DNA of 51,030 bases, from NCBI GenBank assembly GCA_018714645.1, contig DVND01000019.1, forward strand, positions 1 to 51,030, written 5' to 3'. The notes beneath the pieces are model-generated. The model was not told the DNA's origin. It ran no database searches and saw only the letters and a program-made list of their open reading frames with translations. Source of the stretch: Candidatus Avimonoglobus intestinipullorum. Lineage in GTDB: Bacteria > Bacillota > Clostridia > UBA1381. Both the position numbers and the translations under genes were made by a program. This document shows positions 8,415-16,495 of this stretch, one piece after another. Positions within the stretch are counted from its first letter, which is position 1; each line of letters starts with the position of its first letter.

Positions 8415-10259
8415 ATGGCAAAAGGCACAATTTCAGTCAGCTCGGAGAATATTTTCCCGATTATCAAAAAATGGCTGTATTCAGACAAGGATATCTTCCT
8501 GCGGGAACTGGTATCCAACGGGTGCGACGCAATCACCAAGCTGAAAAAATTAGCGGGCATCGGCGAGGCAACGCTATCAGGCGACGAGCAGTTCCGCGTG
8601 GACGTCATTGTGGATAAGGAACACAAGACCCTGACCATTGAGGACAACGGCATCGGCATGACGGCGGAGGAGATCGACAAGTACATCACACAGATCGCGT
8701 TTTCGGGCGCCAGCGATTTTCTGGAAAAATACAAGGACGAGGACAACAAGGACGGCGGCATCATCGGGCACTTCGGGCTTGGCTTTTATTCGGCGTTCAT
8801 GCCGGCAGACCGCGTGGAAATCGATTCCCTGTCCTATCAGGAGGGGGCGAAACCAGCAAAATGGAGCTGCGACGGCAGCATGGAATACGACCTGTCCGAA
8901 GGGACGCGGCAAACCCGCGGCACCACCATCACCCTGCACATCGCCGATGACAGCGCGGAGTTTTTGGAGGAATACACCGTCCGGCAGATTCTGAACAAAT
9001 ACTGTTCCTTCCTGCCGACGGAAATCTATTTGACAATTGTGGGCAAGGAGGAGCCAAAGCCGGAGGACGGCAAGGAACCGGAGCCACCAAAACCCATCAA
9101 TGACACCACGCCCCTCTGGATGAAACCTCCAAAAGACTGCACCGACGAGGAATACAAGCAATTTTATACCAAGGTATTTATGGATTTCAATGAACCGCTG
9201 TTCTGGATCCACCTGAACGTGGATTTCCCGTTCAACCTGAAAGGCATCCTGTACTTCCCCAAATTCAACCACGAATTTGCGGCGAACGAAGGGCAAATTA
9301 AATTGTACAATAATCAGGTATTTGTGGCGGACAATGTAAAAGAAGTGATACCGGAATTTTTGATGCTGTTAAAGGGCGTCATCGACTGCCCGGATTTGCC
9401 GCTGAATGTCTCCAGAAGCTTTTTACAAAACGACGGCTATGTGAAAAAGATTTCCTCCCATATCACCAAAAAGGTGGCGGATAAGCTGTCCGAGCTGTTT
9501 AAGAAGGAGCGGGAGCGTTACAATCAATATTGGGATGACATCAACATCTTCATCAAATACGGCTGCATCCGCGACGAAAAATTCTATGACCGCGTCAAGG
9601 ATATTATGATCTATAAGGATTTGGACGGGAATTACATCACGCTCGCCGATTATCTGGACGGGAAAGACAACAAGGACGTGTATTATGTATCCGATGAAAC
9701 CCAGCAAGCACAATATATCAACCTGTTCCGCGAACAAGGGCTGAATGCGGTGATCCTGCCCACCATGATGGACACGCACTATATCTCTTTCCTGGAAACG
9801 AAAGAGGAAGGCGTGAAATTCAAGCGCATCGACTCCAACATCTCCGACAGCCTGACGGAAGCGCATGAGAAAAATGAAGAGCAGGAAAAAGCGCTTTCGG
9901 AGCTGTTCAAAAAGATGCTGGGCAAAGAGGATTTGAAGATAGAGGTGCAATCGCTGAAAAATACCGGCATCCCCGCCGTGATGCTCTTAAGCGAGGAATC
10001 CCGCAGGATGCAGGAGCTGTACAAATCCTACGGGCAGCAGTTCGCAGGCATGAGCGGCATGTTCCAGGACGATTTCACCCTGGTATTGAACGACCAGAAC
10101 AGCCTGATTCAAAAGCTGGGTTCCCTGCCGGAGGATGACCAGAAGCTGGTCTGCGAACACGTATATGACCTGGCGATGCTCAGCAACAAGCCGCTGGGCG
10201 CAGAACAAATGACGAAATTCATTGAACGGAGCAACCTGCTGCTGGCAAAGGTCTTGTAA
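8415..10259 (+). CDS. htpG: molecular chaperone HtpG (Hsp90 family)
   Basis: This 614-residue cytoplasmic ATP-dependent chaperone has an N-terminal GHKL ATPase with ELVSNGCDAITKL (about residues 30-45), DNGIGM and GHFGLGFYSAFM. The middle domain shows FWIHLNVDFPFNLKGILYFP and PLNVSRSFLQND; the rest is the C-terminal dimerisation region. The NGCDA motif differs from the common NASDA. GAGGAGATGGAAAT precedes the ATG. The gene is single and ends at a bidirectional terminator. In B. subtilis htpG is not a CIRCE gene, so the CIRCE element here marks different wiring. Confidence 0.97.
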   Translation: MAKGTISVSSENIFPIIKKWLYSDKDIFLRELVSNGCDAITKLKKLAGIGEATLSGDEQFRVDVIVDKEHKTLTIEDNGIGMTAEEIDKYITQIAFSGASDFLEKYKDEDNKDGGIIGHFGLGFYSAFMPADRVEIDSLSYQEGAKPAKWSCDGSMEYDLSEGTRQTRGTTITLHIADDSAEFLEEYTVRQILNKYCSFLPTEIYLTIVGKEEPKPEDGKEPEPPKPINDTTPLWMKPPKDCTDEEYKQFYTKVFMDFNEPLFWIHLNVDFPFNLKGILYFPKFNHEFAANEGQIKLYNNQVFVADNVKEVIPEFLMLLKGVIDCPDLPLNVSRSFLQNDGYVKKISSHITKKVADKLSELFKKERERYNQYWDDINIFIKYGCIRDEKFYDRVKDIMIYKDLDGNYITLADYLDGKDNKDVYYVSDETQQAQYINLFREQGLNAVILPTMMDTHYISFLETKEEGVKFKRIDSNISDSLTEAHEKNEEQEKALSELFKKMLGKEDLKIEVQSLKNTGIPAVMLLSEESRRMQELYKSYGQQFAGMSGMFQDDFTLVLNDQNSLIQKLGSLPEDDQKLVCEHVYDLAMLSNKPLGAEQMTKFIERSNLLLAKVL

Positions 10260-10291
10260 ATAACGGTATATCCATTGGCTCCGGATGTGAT

Positions 10292-10334
10292 AGTAAAAGA
10301 GCGGTGCTGTTGGCAAAGCGACCGCTCTTTTACT
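10292..10334. terminator. bidirectional terminator between htpG and corA
   Basis: Perfect 14-bp arms, AGTAAAAGAGCGGT (10292-10305) and ACCGCTCTTTTACT (10321-10334), with a 15-nt loop between convergent genes. The A/T-rich ends of the stem are consistent with function in both directions. Confidence 0.87.
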
Positions 10335-10341
10335 ATATCCG

Positions 10342-11187
10342 TTAAAACCATTTTTTCCGTTTGAAAAACAAAATAAGGGCCGTAATGATTACAACACTGG
10401 CGATAACGACCGCAGGATATCCGAACTTCCAGTGCAGTTCGGGCATCTCTGTAAAATTCATTCCGTACCATCCGGCGATGAGTGTCAGCGGAAGGAATAA
10501 AACCGTAACGATCGTAAATACCCGCATCAGGTCATTTTGCTGGATGGAAAGCTGCGATTGATATTCTTCGCGCATCTGGTTGACAATCTCCTGCAAATTC
10601 CGCACAGCGTTCAAATAGCGGCCGGTTCTCGCGCCAAGAATGGCAATACGCTTTATGAACTGCCCGGAAAGCAGCCTATTATCGTTGGCGTCCATTTCGT
10701 CAAAAATGGAATCTAGTTGCTCGTAATACCGTTTCAGGCGCAGCAACTCCTTCCGCCAGCTGCAAATCTGCACGATGGCATCGCGCTGCCTGCCGGAAAG
10801 GATTTTTGCTTCTTCGTCGTTGATTTGCGTCTCAAACCGGTTCAAGTAATCCATATCCCCTTGCAGCAATTTTACGAAAAAGGCATAAAACAATTGCTCA
10901 TTATTAATGGGGCTGTTCCCTGTCAGCTCTTGCACAATATTACCCACACACAGCTCCGCAGCCTGATCCCTGCAAAAGAAAAACAAATGTTCTTTATCCA
11001 TATAAATCAAAATTTTGGAACTTGCAGTCCGTTCGCTGCGTATATCATAATAATCAAAAGCCAGCAGATCAAAAGTTTCATGGCTTTCAAAACTCTCGCT
11101 TTGCCATCCGCTGATATAGCCCAGCACTTTATTATCCATGCAGGCCGCCGCTTCGCCAATTTGCGCAAAAGTGAAAATTTTCTGCAC
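10342..11187 (-). CDS. CorA-like magnesium/divalent cation transporter
   Basis: A protein of 281 residues from the GTG at 11187. The N-terminal two-thirds is a soluble alpha/beta and helical region with long helices. Two membrane helices lie at the C-terminus, the first ending in YGMNF, which carries the Gly-Met-Asn selectivity motif of CorA/MRS2 channels. It ends in a basic tail (FFKRKKWF). An ATG at 11205 is in frame, but its first codons (RGEKD) look like a translated ribosome site (AGGGGGGAAAAGGA), so the GTG is preferred. It is smaller than E. coli CorA (316). It follows the AIM24-family gene by about 50 bp, probably in one operon. Confidence 0.85.
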   Translation of the reverse strand: MQKIFTFAQIGEAAACMDNKVLGYISGWQSESFESHETFDLLAFDYYDIRSERTASSKILIYMDKEHLFFFCRDQAAELCVGNIVQELTGNSPINNEQLFYAFFVKLLQGDMDYLNRFETQINDEEAKILSGRQRDAIVQICSWRKELLRLKRYYEQLDSIFDEMDANDNRLLSGQFIKRIAILGARTGRYLNAVRNLQEIVNQMREEYQSQLSIQQNDLMRVFTIVTVLFLPLTLIAGWYGMNFTEMPELHWKFGYPAVVIASVVIITALILFFKRKKWF

Positions 11188-11241
11188 GTCCTTTTCCCCC
11201 CTCATCTTTATCCAATCCCGGCGGCGCCAGCGTTTGGCGTC

Positions 11242-11928
11242 CTAATTATTGGTCCTCACTGGAATATACGGGATGATCCGGCTCGCAAATTTGGGAAGGT
11301 TGATGGTCTGCAAATAGACCTTGCCCGGCCCTTCCAAGGTGGTCAGGAACAGGCCCTCGCCGCCGAACAAAATATTTTTAAAGCCTTTGACCGTCTCCAC
11401 AGAATATCCCACAGAGGCTTCAAACATCGCCACGTTGCCGGTGTCCACCTTGATTTTCTCCCCGGCTGCCAGCGTCAGCTCCTTGATGCTGCCATCCAAT
11501 TCCACAAACGCCATCCCATTCCCATGCAGGCGCTGGAGCACAAAGCCTTCACCGCCGAACAGCCCGCCGGTCATGCCCTTCGTCACAAATGCCGACAGTT
11601 CCACACTCTCTTGGGCGCACAAAAACGCACTTTTTTGGCAGATGTATTCCTTGCCGTCCCCAATTTCCAGGCATGCAATGCTGCCGGGGAACGAAGATGC
11701 GATTGTAATGCTCTGATTGGGTTTCTGCGCCGTGTAGGTCGCCATAAACAGCGAATCCCCCGACATCATCCTGCCCAGACCCTTCAAAAAACCGCCTCTC
11801 ATATTGGTTTCCATCCCGATGCTATCGCTCATCCAGCTCATGCCGCCGGATTGGGTATAAATGCGCTCCCCCTCTTCCAGATTGATTGTCACCGCCGGCA
11901 GATTCCCGCCGAAAATTTCATAATTCAT
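11242..11928 (-). CDS. AIM24/TIGR00266 family protein
   Basis: This 228-residue protein belongs to the conserved beta-rich family TIGR00266 (DUF124/AIM24), recognised by SGGMSWMSDSIGMETNMRGG near residue 27, SLFMATYTA, and the repeated GGEGFVLQRLHGNG and GGEGLFLTTLEGPGKVYLQT blocks. No signal peptide or membrane helix is seen. Bacterial members have no well-established function, so none is assigned. It has its own promoter and is followed by the CorA-like gene. Confidence 0.88.
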   Translation of the reverse strand: MNYEIFGGNLPAVTINLEEGERIYTQSGGMSWMSDSIGMETNMRGGFLKGLGRMMSGDSLFMATYTAQKPNQSITIASSFPGSIACLEIGDGKEYICQKSAFLCAQESVELSAFVTKGMTGGLFGGEGFVLQRLHGNGMAFVELDGSIKELTLAAGEKIKVDTGNVAMFEASVGYSVETVKGFKNILFGGEGLFLTTLEGPGKVYLQTINLPKFASRIIPYIPVRTNN

Positions 11929-11961
11929 ATTGCCACCCCGTTTTTATATTTATACTTTTAC

Positions 11962-11990
11962 AGTATAACAGAAAACAAAGACGAATGCAA
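11962..11990 (-). promoter_or_regulatory. promoter of AIM24-corA
   Basis: On the minus strand, -35 TTGCAT (11990-11985), a 17-bp spacer and -10 TATACT (11967-11962), 34 bp before the ATG. Confidence 0.72.
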
Positions 11991-12034
11991 TCAAATTTTG
12001 GTAAAATGTGCAGGACGGAAAAATCCCGCCCCGC

Positions 12035-12063
12035 TTGACAAACCGCGCAAAAAGCATTATACT
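12035..12063 (+). promoter_or_regulatory. promoter of aroF-argS
   Basis: -35 TTGACA (12035-12040), a 17-bp spacer and -10 TATACT (12058-12063). It leaves a leader of about 80 nt before aroF. Confidence 0.85.
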
Positions 12064-12106
12064 TTTAGGCGTAGTATAGTAACATTGCAGTAATAAAAAC
12101 AAGGAT

Positions 12107-12121
12107 TTAGGCACAGCCTAA
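12107..12121 (+). other. small hairpin in the aroF leader
   Basis: TTAGGC-ACA-GCCTAA forms a perfect 6-bp stem with a 3-nt loop, about 30 nt upstream of the aroF ATG. No T tract, leader peptide rich in aromatic codons or T-box is seen. It could affect RNA stability or translation. Confidence 0.4.
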
Positions 12122-12150
12122 GAGTAGCACGGCAGAAAGGAAGGATTCAC

Positions 12151-13161
12151 ATGATTGTAATTCTAAAACCAAACGCAACCAAAACACAAACGGACAACCT
12201 GCTCAGCGATCTGCAGGGGATGGGCTTCACCTACCACTACAGCGAAGGGGCGCAGTCCACGATCATTGGTATCATCGGGGACACCTCGGTGATTGATACC
12301 GACATGCTCAAAGCCAACGACATCGTGGCGGACGTGAAACGGGTTTCGGAGCCGTACAAGCTGGCAAACCGCAAATTCCACCCCACGGACAGCGTCTTTG
12401 AAATCGCCGGGCGGCTGGTGGGGGAAGGGCATTTCAGCGTCATCGCCGGACCCTGCTCCATCGAGACGGAGGAGCAGATCACGGAAGTGGCGCAGGCCGT
12501 CAAAAAGAGCGGCGCCGCTTTTTTGCGCGGCGGCGCGTTCAAGCCGCGGACGTCCCCGTATGCATTTCAGGGCCTGAAGGGCGAAGGGCTGGATTTGCTG
12601 GTCAAAGCAAAAAAGGCCACCGGGCTGCCGATTGTGACGGAAATCATGAACCAGCACCATCTGGATATGTTCAGCGATGTGGACGTGATCCAGGTCGGCG
12701 CGCGGAACATGCAGAATTTTGAATTGTTAAAAGAATTAGGGCATTGCGACAAGCCCATTTTATTAAAACGCGGGCTTTCCAACACCATCGAGGAATGGCT
12801 CATGAGCGCGGAATACATCATGGCGGGCGGCAACGAGCGCGTAATTTTCTGCGAGCGCGGCATCCGCACCTATGAGACCTTCACGCGCAATACGCTGGAT
12901 TTATCCGCGATCCCCGCGCTGAAAGCGGTGTCGCACCTGCCGGTCATCGTCGACCCCAGCCATGCCACGGGGCTGCCGTGGATGGTGGAGCCGCTGACAA
13001 AAGCGGCCATCGCCGTGGGCGCAGACGGCGTGATGATCGAGGTGCACAACAATCCCAAAAAGGCGCTTTGCGACGGCGCCCAGTCCCTGACGCCGGAACA
13101 GTTTGACAGCGTGATGGGGCAAGTTAAGGCGTTGGCGGCCTTTGAACACAAAAAACTATAG
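12151..13161 (+). CDS. aroF: 3-deoxy-7-phosphoheptulonate (DAHP) synthase, type I-beta
   Basis: This 336-residue enzyme condenses phosphoenolpyruvate and erythrose-4-phosphate, the first step of aromatic amino acid synthesis. Residues 1-75 form the ferredoxin-like N-terminal domain (MIVILKPNATKTQTDNLLSD) of the Thermotoga/Bacillus type, often the site of feedback control. The barrel follows, with AGPCSIETEEQ, FKPRTSPYAFQG, LLKRGLSNTIEEWL, CERGIRTYE, DPSHATG and GADGVMIEVHNNP. AAGGAAGGA precedes the ATG. argS follows 13 bp downstream. tyrA of the same pathway is elsewhere in the window (about 33 kb). Confidence 0.95.
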   Translation: MIVILKPNATKTQTDNLLSDLQGMGFTYHYSEGAQSTIIGIIGDTSVIDTDMLKANDIVADVKRVSEPYKLANRKFHPTDSVFEIAGRLVGEGHFSVIAGPCSIETEEQITEVAQAVKKSGAAFLRGGAFKPRTSPYAFQGLKGEGLDLLVKAKKATGLPIVTEIMNQHHLDMFSDVDVIQVGARNMQNFELLKELGHCDKPILLKRGLSNTIEEWLMSAEYIMAGGNERVIFCERGIRTYETFTRNTLDLSAIPALKAVSHLPVIVDPSHATGLPWMVEPLTKAAIAVGADGVMIEVHNNPKKALCDGAQSLTPEQFDSVMGQVKALAAFEHKKL

Positions 13162-13174
13162 AAGAGGTTGAATT

Positions 13175-14872
13175 ATGGATTTTAAAGCATATGTGGCAGA
13201 CAAATTGGCGGGCCTTACAGGCCTCACGCGGGACGCGCTGGCAGGCGCGCTGGAAACGCCGCCCGAACAAAAGCTGGGCGATTTGGCGTTCCCCTGCTTT
13301 GTATTGGCGAAAACGCTGCGCAAGGCGCCGCCGGCAATTGCAAAGGAACTGGCGGAGCAGTTTGGCACAGATGCATACATCGCCCGGGCGGAAGCCGTGG
13401 GCGGTTATTTAAACTTTTTCTTTGACCGCACGGCGTTCACAAAGGATGTGGTACAGGCCATCCGGACGGCCGGCGGCGATTACGGACGGTCCGATATAGG
13501 CAAGGGAAAAACCGTGCTGGTGGAATTTTCCTCCCCCAACATCGCTAAACCCTTCCACATCGGACATCTGTTCTCCACCGCGGTGGGGAACTCCCTGGAG
13601 CACATTTACAATTATTTAGGCTATACTACAGTGAAAATCAACCACCTTGGCGATTGGGGCACCCAATTCGGGAAGCTGATTTCCGCATACAAGCGCTGGG
13701 GGGACAAGGCGGTCATTGAACAGGACCCGATTAACGAATTGCTAAAAATCTATGTGAAATTTCACGAAGAGGCGGAAAAGGATCCCGCCCTGGAGGAAGA
13801 AGCGCGGGATTACTTCAAGAAATTGGAGGACGGCGACCCTGAAACCACGGCCCTGTGGCAGTATTTCAGGGACGTCAGCCTCTTAGAGTTCAACCGCGTC
13901 TACGACCGGCTGGGCGTCAGCTTTGACTCCTACGCCGGCGAGAGCTTCTACAGCGATAAGATGCAGGAGGTGGTGGACATCCTGTCCGAAAAGCAACTGC
14001 TCACGGACAGCGACGGCGCAAAAGTCGTGAGACTGGATGAGTTGAACATCCCGCCGTGCATCATCCTCAAATCCGACGGCGCGACCATCTATGCCACCCG
14101 CGACATCGCCGCGGCGCTGTACCGGAAGCGTACATATGACTTTTACAAGAATATCTATGTGGTCGGGACGCCCCAGGCGCTCCATTTTAAACAGATTTTC
14201 GCCGTCATTGAAAAGGCGGGCTTCTCCTGGGCGAAAGACTGCGTGCATGTGGGCTTCGGGCTGGTAAAATTCCCTGACAAAAAATTATCCACCCGCCACG
14301 GCGACGTAGTGTTCCTGGAGGACGTGTTGAATGAATCCGTCCAGAAAACGCTGGAGATTATCACAAATAATAACCCTGATTTGGAACAGAAAGAGGAAGT
14401 GGCGGAAAAAGTGGGGATCGGTGCAGTCCTTTACACCTTCCTCAAAAACAGCCGCGAAAAGGACATCGTCTTTTCCTGGGACAATATGCTGGATTTCGAA
14501 GGCGAATCTGCGCCGTATGTGCAGTACACCTATGCCCGCGGCAGGAGCATCCTGCGCAAAGCGGATATGGATTACAGCGGCGCTGATTTTTCCAAAGCCA
14601 CTTCAGACGATGAATACGCGCTGATTGCGCAGCTTGCCGCATTCGGGGACGCGGTTGTGGATGCAGCAGAGAAGAATGAGCCGTTTTATGTCAACCGCTA
14701 TGTGACCAATCTGGCGCGGTGCTTCAATAAATTTTACAACAATTATCCGATCCTGAGAAGCGATGTGGACACGGAGACGAAAAAGGCGCGCCTGGCCATC
14801 GTGGATGTGACAACACAGGTCATTCAATCGGCGCTGGGGCTTTTGGGTATCCAAACAGTAGAAAGCATGTAA
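13175..14872 (+). CDS. argS: arginine-tRNA ligase
   Basis: A 565-residue class I synthetase. The N-terminal Arg-tRNA synthetase additional domain covers about residues 1-95; the HIGH signature is HIGHL near residue 131 (SSPNIAKPFHIGHL). The KMSKS-like site is degenerate (KLSTRHG), as is common in ArgRS. A DALR anticodon-binding domain starts around residue 450 (YVQYTYARGRSILR). The ATG follows GAGG by 7 nt. It sits just behind aroF and in front of an acetyltransferase gene whose ribosome site overlaps its stop, so all three are probably one operon. Confidence 0.96.
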   Translation: MDFKAYVADKLAGLTGLTRDALAGALETPPEQKLGDLAFPCFVLAKTLRKAPPAIAKELAEQFGTDAYIARAEAVGGYLNFFFDRTAFTKDVVQAIRTAGGDYGRSDIGKGKTVLVEFSSPNIAKPFHIGHLFSTAVGNSLEHIYNYLGYTTVKINHLGDWGTQFGKLISAYKRWGDKAVIEQDPINELLKIYVKFHEEAEKDPALEEEARDYFKKLEDGDPETTALWQYFRDVSLLEFNRVYDRLGVSFDSYAGESFYSDKMQEVVDILSEKQLLTDSDGAKVVRLDELNIPPCIILKSDGATIYATRDIAAALYRKRTYDFYKNIYVVGTPQALHFKQIFAVIEKAGFSWAKDCVHVGFGLVKFPDKKLSTRHGDVVFLEDVLNESVQKTLEIITNNNPDLEQKEEVAEKVGIGAVLYTFLKNSREKDIVFSWDNMLDFEGESAPYVQYTYARGRSILRKADMDYSGADFSKATSDDEYALIAQLAAFGDAVVDAAEKNEPFYVNRYVTNLARCFNKFYNNYPILRSDVDTETKKARLAIVDVTTQVIQSALGLLGIQTVESM

Positions 14873-14885
14873 AGGAGTCTTGAAC

Positions 14886-15368
14886 TTGCATATCAGAGCA
14901 TATACGGGACAGGATTTACCGGAAATGGCCGCCATCTGGAACGCGGTTGTTGAAGCCGCGGACGCGTTCCCGCAGTCAGAACCGCTGCCGGAGACGGAGG
15001 CTGCTGCGTTTTTTGCTGGCCAGAGCTATACGGGCGTGGCAGAGGATGCATCCGGCGCCATCGTGGGGCTGTACATCCTGCATCCCAATAACGTGGGGCG
15101 GTGCGGGCATATTGCAAACGCTTCGTTTGCGGTGGACGCGGCGCGGCGTGGGGAACACATCGGGGAGGCACTGGTGCGGGACTGCCTGGCACAAGGAAAA
15201 AGGCTGGGGTTCCGGATTTTGCAGTTTAATGCGGTCGTTGCTGCCAATACCGCCGCCATCCGGCTTTATGAAAAGCTGGGGTTCCATAAAATCGGCACGG
15301 TCAAGGATGGATTTATGAAAAAAGACGGTGCGTATACGGATATTATTTTATTCTATAAGGAACTGTAA
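14886..15368 (+). CDS. GNAT-family N-acetyltransferase
   Basis: A 160-residue acetyl-CoA-dependent acyltransferase fold. N-terminal IRAYTGQDLPEMAAIWNAVVE, the central beta strand GAIVGLYILHPN, and the acetyl-CoA loop region (ARRGEHIGEALVRDCLAQGKRLGF) are followed by NTAAIRLYEKLGFHKIGT. The acceptor is unknown. The likely start is TTG at 14886, eight nt after AAAGGAG (14871-14877); an in-frame TTG at 14880 is too close. The ribosome site overlaps the argS stop, which suggests coupling. Confidence 0.88.
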   Translation: MHIRAYTGQDLPEMAAIWNAVVEAADAFPQSEPLPETEAAAFFAGQSYTGVAEDASGAIVGLYILHPNNVGRCGHIANASFAVDAARRGEHIGEALVRDCLAQGKRLGFRILQFNAVVAANTAAIRLYEKLGFHKIGTVKDGFMKKDGAYTDIILFYKEL

Positions 15369-15400
15369 AAAAGAAGATGTGCACAGCACATCTTCTTTTT
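15368..15400. terminator. bidirectional terminator, acetyltransferase/XRE
   Basis: 15-bp perfect arms (15368-15382 and 15386-15400, core GAAGATGTGC) with loop ACA. Runs of A and T at the ends let it serve both convergent genes. Confidence 0.93.
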
Positions 15401-15642
15401 TACTTTATTTCCTGTTCCAAATCATCAAATTCACTGGTGGAGAAAAACACCCCCAATGTAATACCCAATCCATCGCAAAATTTTTTAATCGTCCTGATAG
15501 AAATATCCCTGCGGGTCCTGTCCATCATGCTGTACGCCGTTGAGGGCGTCACGCCTGACAGCGTTGCCAGTTCATTGATTTTAATATTCCGCTGTCTGCA
15601 TAATTCCAAAAACCGGTTCGTGACTGCATCTTTTACATCCAT
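15400..15642 (-). CDS. XRE-family transcriptional regulator
   Basis: An 80-residue protein that is almost entirely a Cro/CI-type helix-turn-helix: RFLELCRQRNIKINELATLSGVTPSTAYSMM (residues 9-40), then a C-terminal acidic tail. There is no sensor domain, so any signal would act through dimerisation or expression level. GAGGTG lies 10 nt before the ATG. It is divergent from a secreted stalk protein, and a double palindrome lies between them, a probable operator. Confidence 0.9.
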   Translation of the reverse strand: MDVKDAVTNRFLELCRQRNIKINELATLSGVTPSTAYSMMDRTRRDISIRTIKKFCDGLGITLGVFFSTSEFDDLEQEIK

Positions 15643-15677
15643 ATGTTCTTCACCTCAAAAAATATTGTAAAATATTC

Positions 15678-15705
15678 TACGCTTTTGCGTATACGCACTT
15701 GCGTA
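15678..15705. promoter_or_regulatory. double palindromic operator between XRE and stalk gene
   Basis: Two directly abutting 14-bp palindromes of the form TACGC-N4-GCGTA (15678-15691 with TTTT; 15692-15705 with ACTT). The second overlaps the -35 of the stalk-protein promoter, so binding should repress it. Assignment to the adjacent XRE protein is inferred from position. Confidence 0.75.
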
Positions 15706-15727
15706 TTTTTGAAAGATATGTTATAAT
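15699..15727 (+). promoter_or_regulatory. promoter of the stalk/NPCBM-like gene
   Basis: -35 TTGCGT (15699-15704), a 17-bp spacer and -10 TATAAT (15722-15727). The -35 lies within the second palindrome of the operator. Confidence 0.8.
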
Positions 15728-15776
15728 CTATTTGATTATTTCAACAATCATATTATAAAAATTGGAGGGATCTTAC

Positions 15777-16460
15777 GTGAAAGAACGATTACAAGGGCTT
15801 GCCGCCGGAATTTTAATTGGTGGATTGGGGATCGGCGGGGTCGCCTATGCCATCTCCTCGACAGAATACATCGAGGTGGTTTATGACAACATCAAGGTCT
15901 ATAAAGACAATGTGCTGTGCAATCTGCGGGATGCTAATGGATCTGTTATTGAACCGTTTATTTACAATGGGACAACCTATCTTCCTGTGCGCGGCACCGC
16001 AGAGCTTGCAGGCTTGGGGGTCTCCTGGGATGGTGCGACAAAAAGCGTATATTTATGGGATGAAACGTCCGCCGGGGATACATATTTGGTTGACGTCTGC
16101 CCGCCTTATGATGGTTTTCGCTTTACAACAGATAACTTTTATATGGCAAATGAGCAGTATGAAGGCTTTACGCTATGGGGAAACAAAGATGCTTATGCAC
16201 TTGTCAATCTAAATGGAAAATACGACACTGCCACGATGTACATTGGTCCCGTGGATGGTTCTGCCGGTGCATATGAAGAAAAACCTGCCATTGTCAACTT
16301 TTATCTTGATGGTAAAAAAGTGGATTCTTACGAAATAAGTGAAGCCACTTATCCTTTTAAAATAGAACTCCCTTTAAACGGTGCACTACAACTAAAAGTT
16401 GAATTAAAAGCCATTTCAAATTCTTCCGAGATTGGTTTTGGTACTATTCGCTTACAATAG
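15777..16460 (+). CDS. secreted stalk-domain protein with NPCBM-like C-terminal domain
   Basis: A 227-residue protein. A signal peptide or anchor (residues 1-26, LAAGILIGGLGIGGVAYA) is followed by a copper-amine-oxidase-N-like stalk domain (YIEVVYDNIKVYKDN to FIYNGTTYLPVRGTAELAGLGVSWDGATKSVYLW). The C-terminal beta sandwich, FTLWGNKDAYALVNLNGKYD to EIGFGTIRL, resembles NPCBM/NEW2 carbohydrate-binding modules. A surface-binding role is inferred; the ligand is unknown. The start is GTG at 15777, eight nt after GGAGG; an upstream TTG only translates the ribosome site. The last 300 bp are about 38% GC against about 50% at the 5' end, a possible sign of module acquisition. It is divergent from the XRE gene. 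Confidence 0.8.
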   Translation: MKERLQGLAAGILIGGLGIGGVAYAISSTEYIEVVYDNIKVYKDNVLCNLRDANGSVIEPFIYNGTTYLPVRGTAELAGLGVSWDGATKSVYLWDETSAGDTYLVDVCPPYDGFRFTTDNFYMANEQYEGFTLWGNKDAYALVNLNGKYDTATMYIGPVDGSAGAYEEKPAIVNFYLDGKKVDSYEISEATYPFKIELPLNGALQLKVELKAISNSSEIGFGTIRLQ

Positions 16461-16461
16461 C

Positions 16462-16492
16462 AAACAGGCAGAACATATGATTCTGCCTGTTT
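16462..16492. terminator. bidirectional terminator, stalk gene/mgl operon
   Basis: 12-bp arms AAACAGGCAGAA (16462-16473) and TTCTGCCTGTTT (16481-16492) with a 7-nt loop, between convergent genes. Confidence 0.88.
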
Positions 16493-16495
16493 ATT

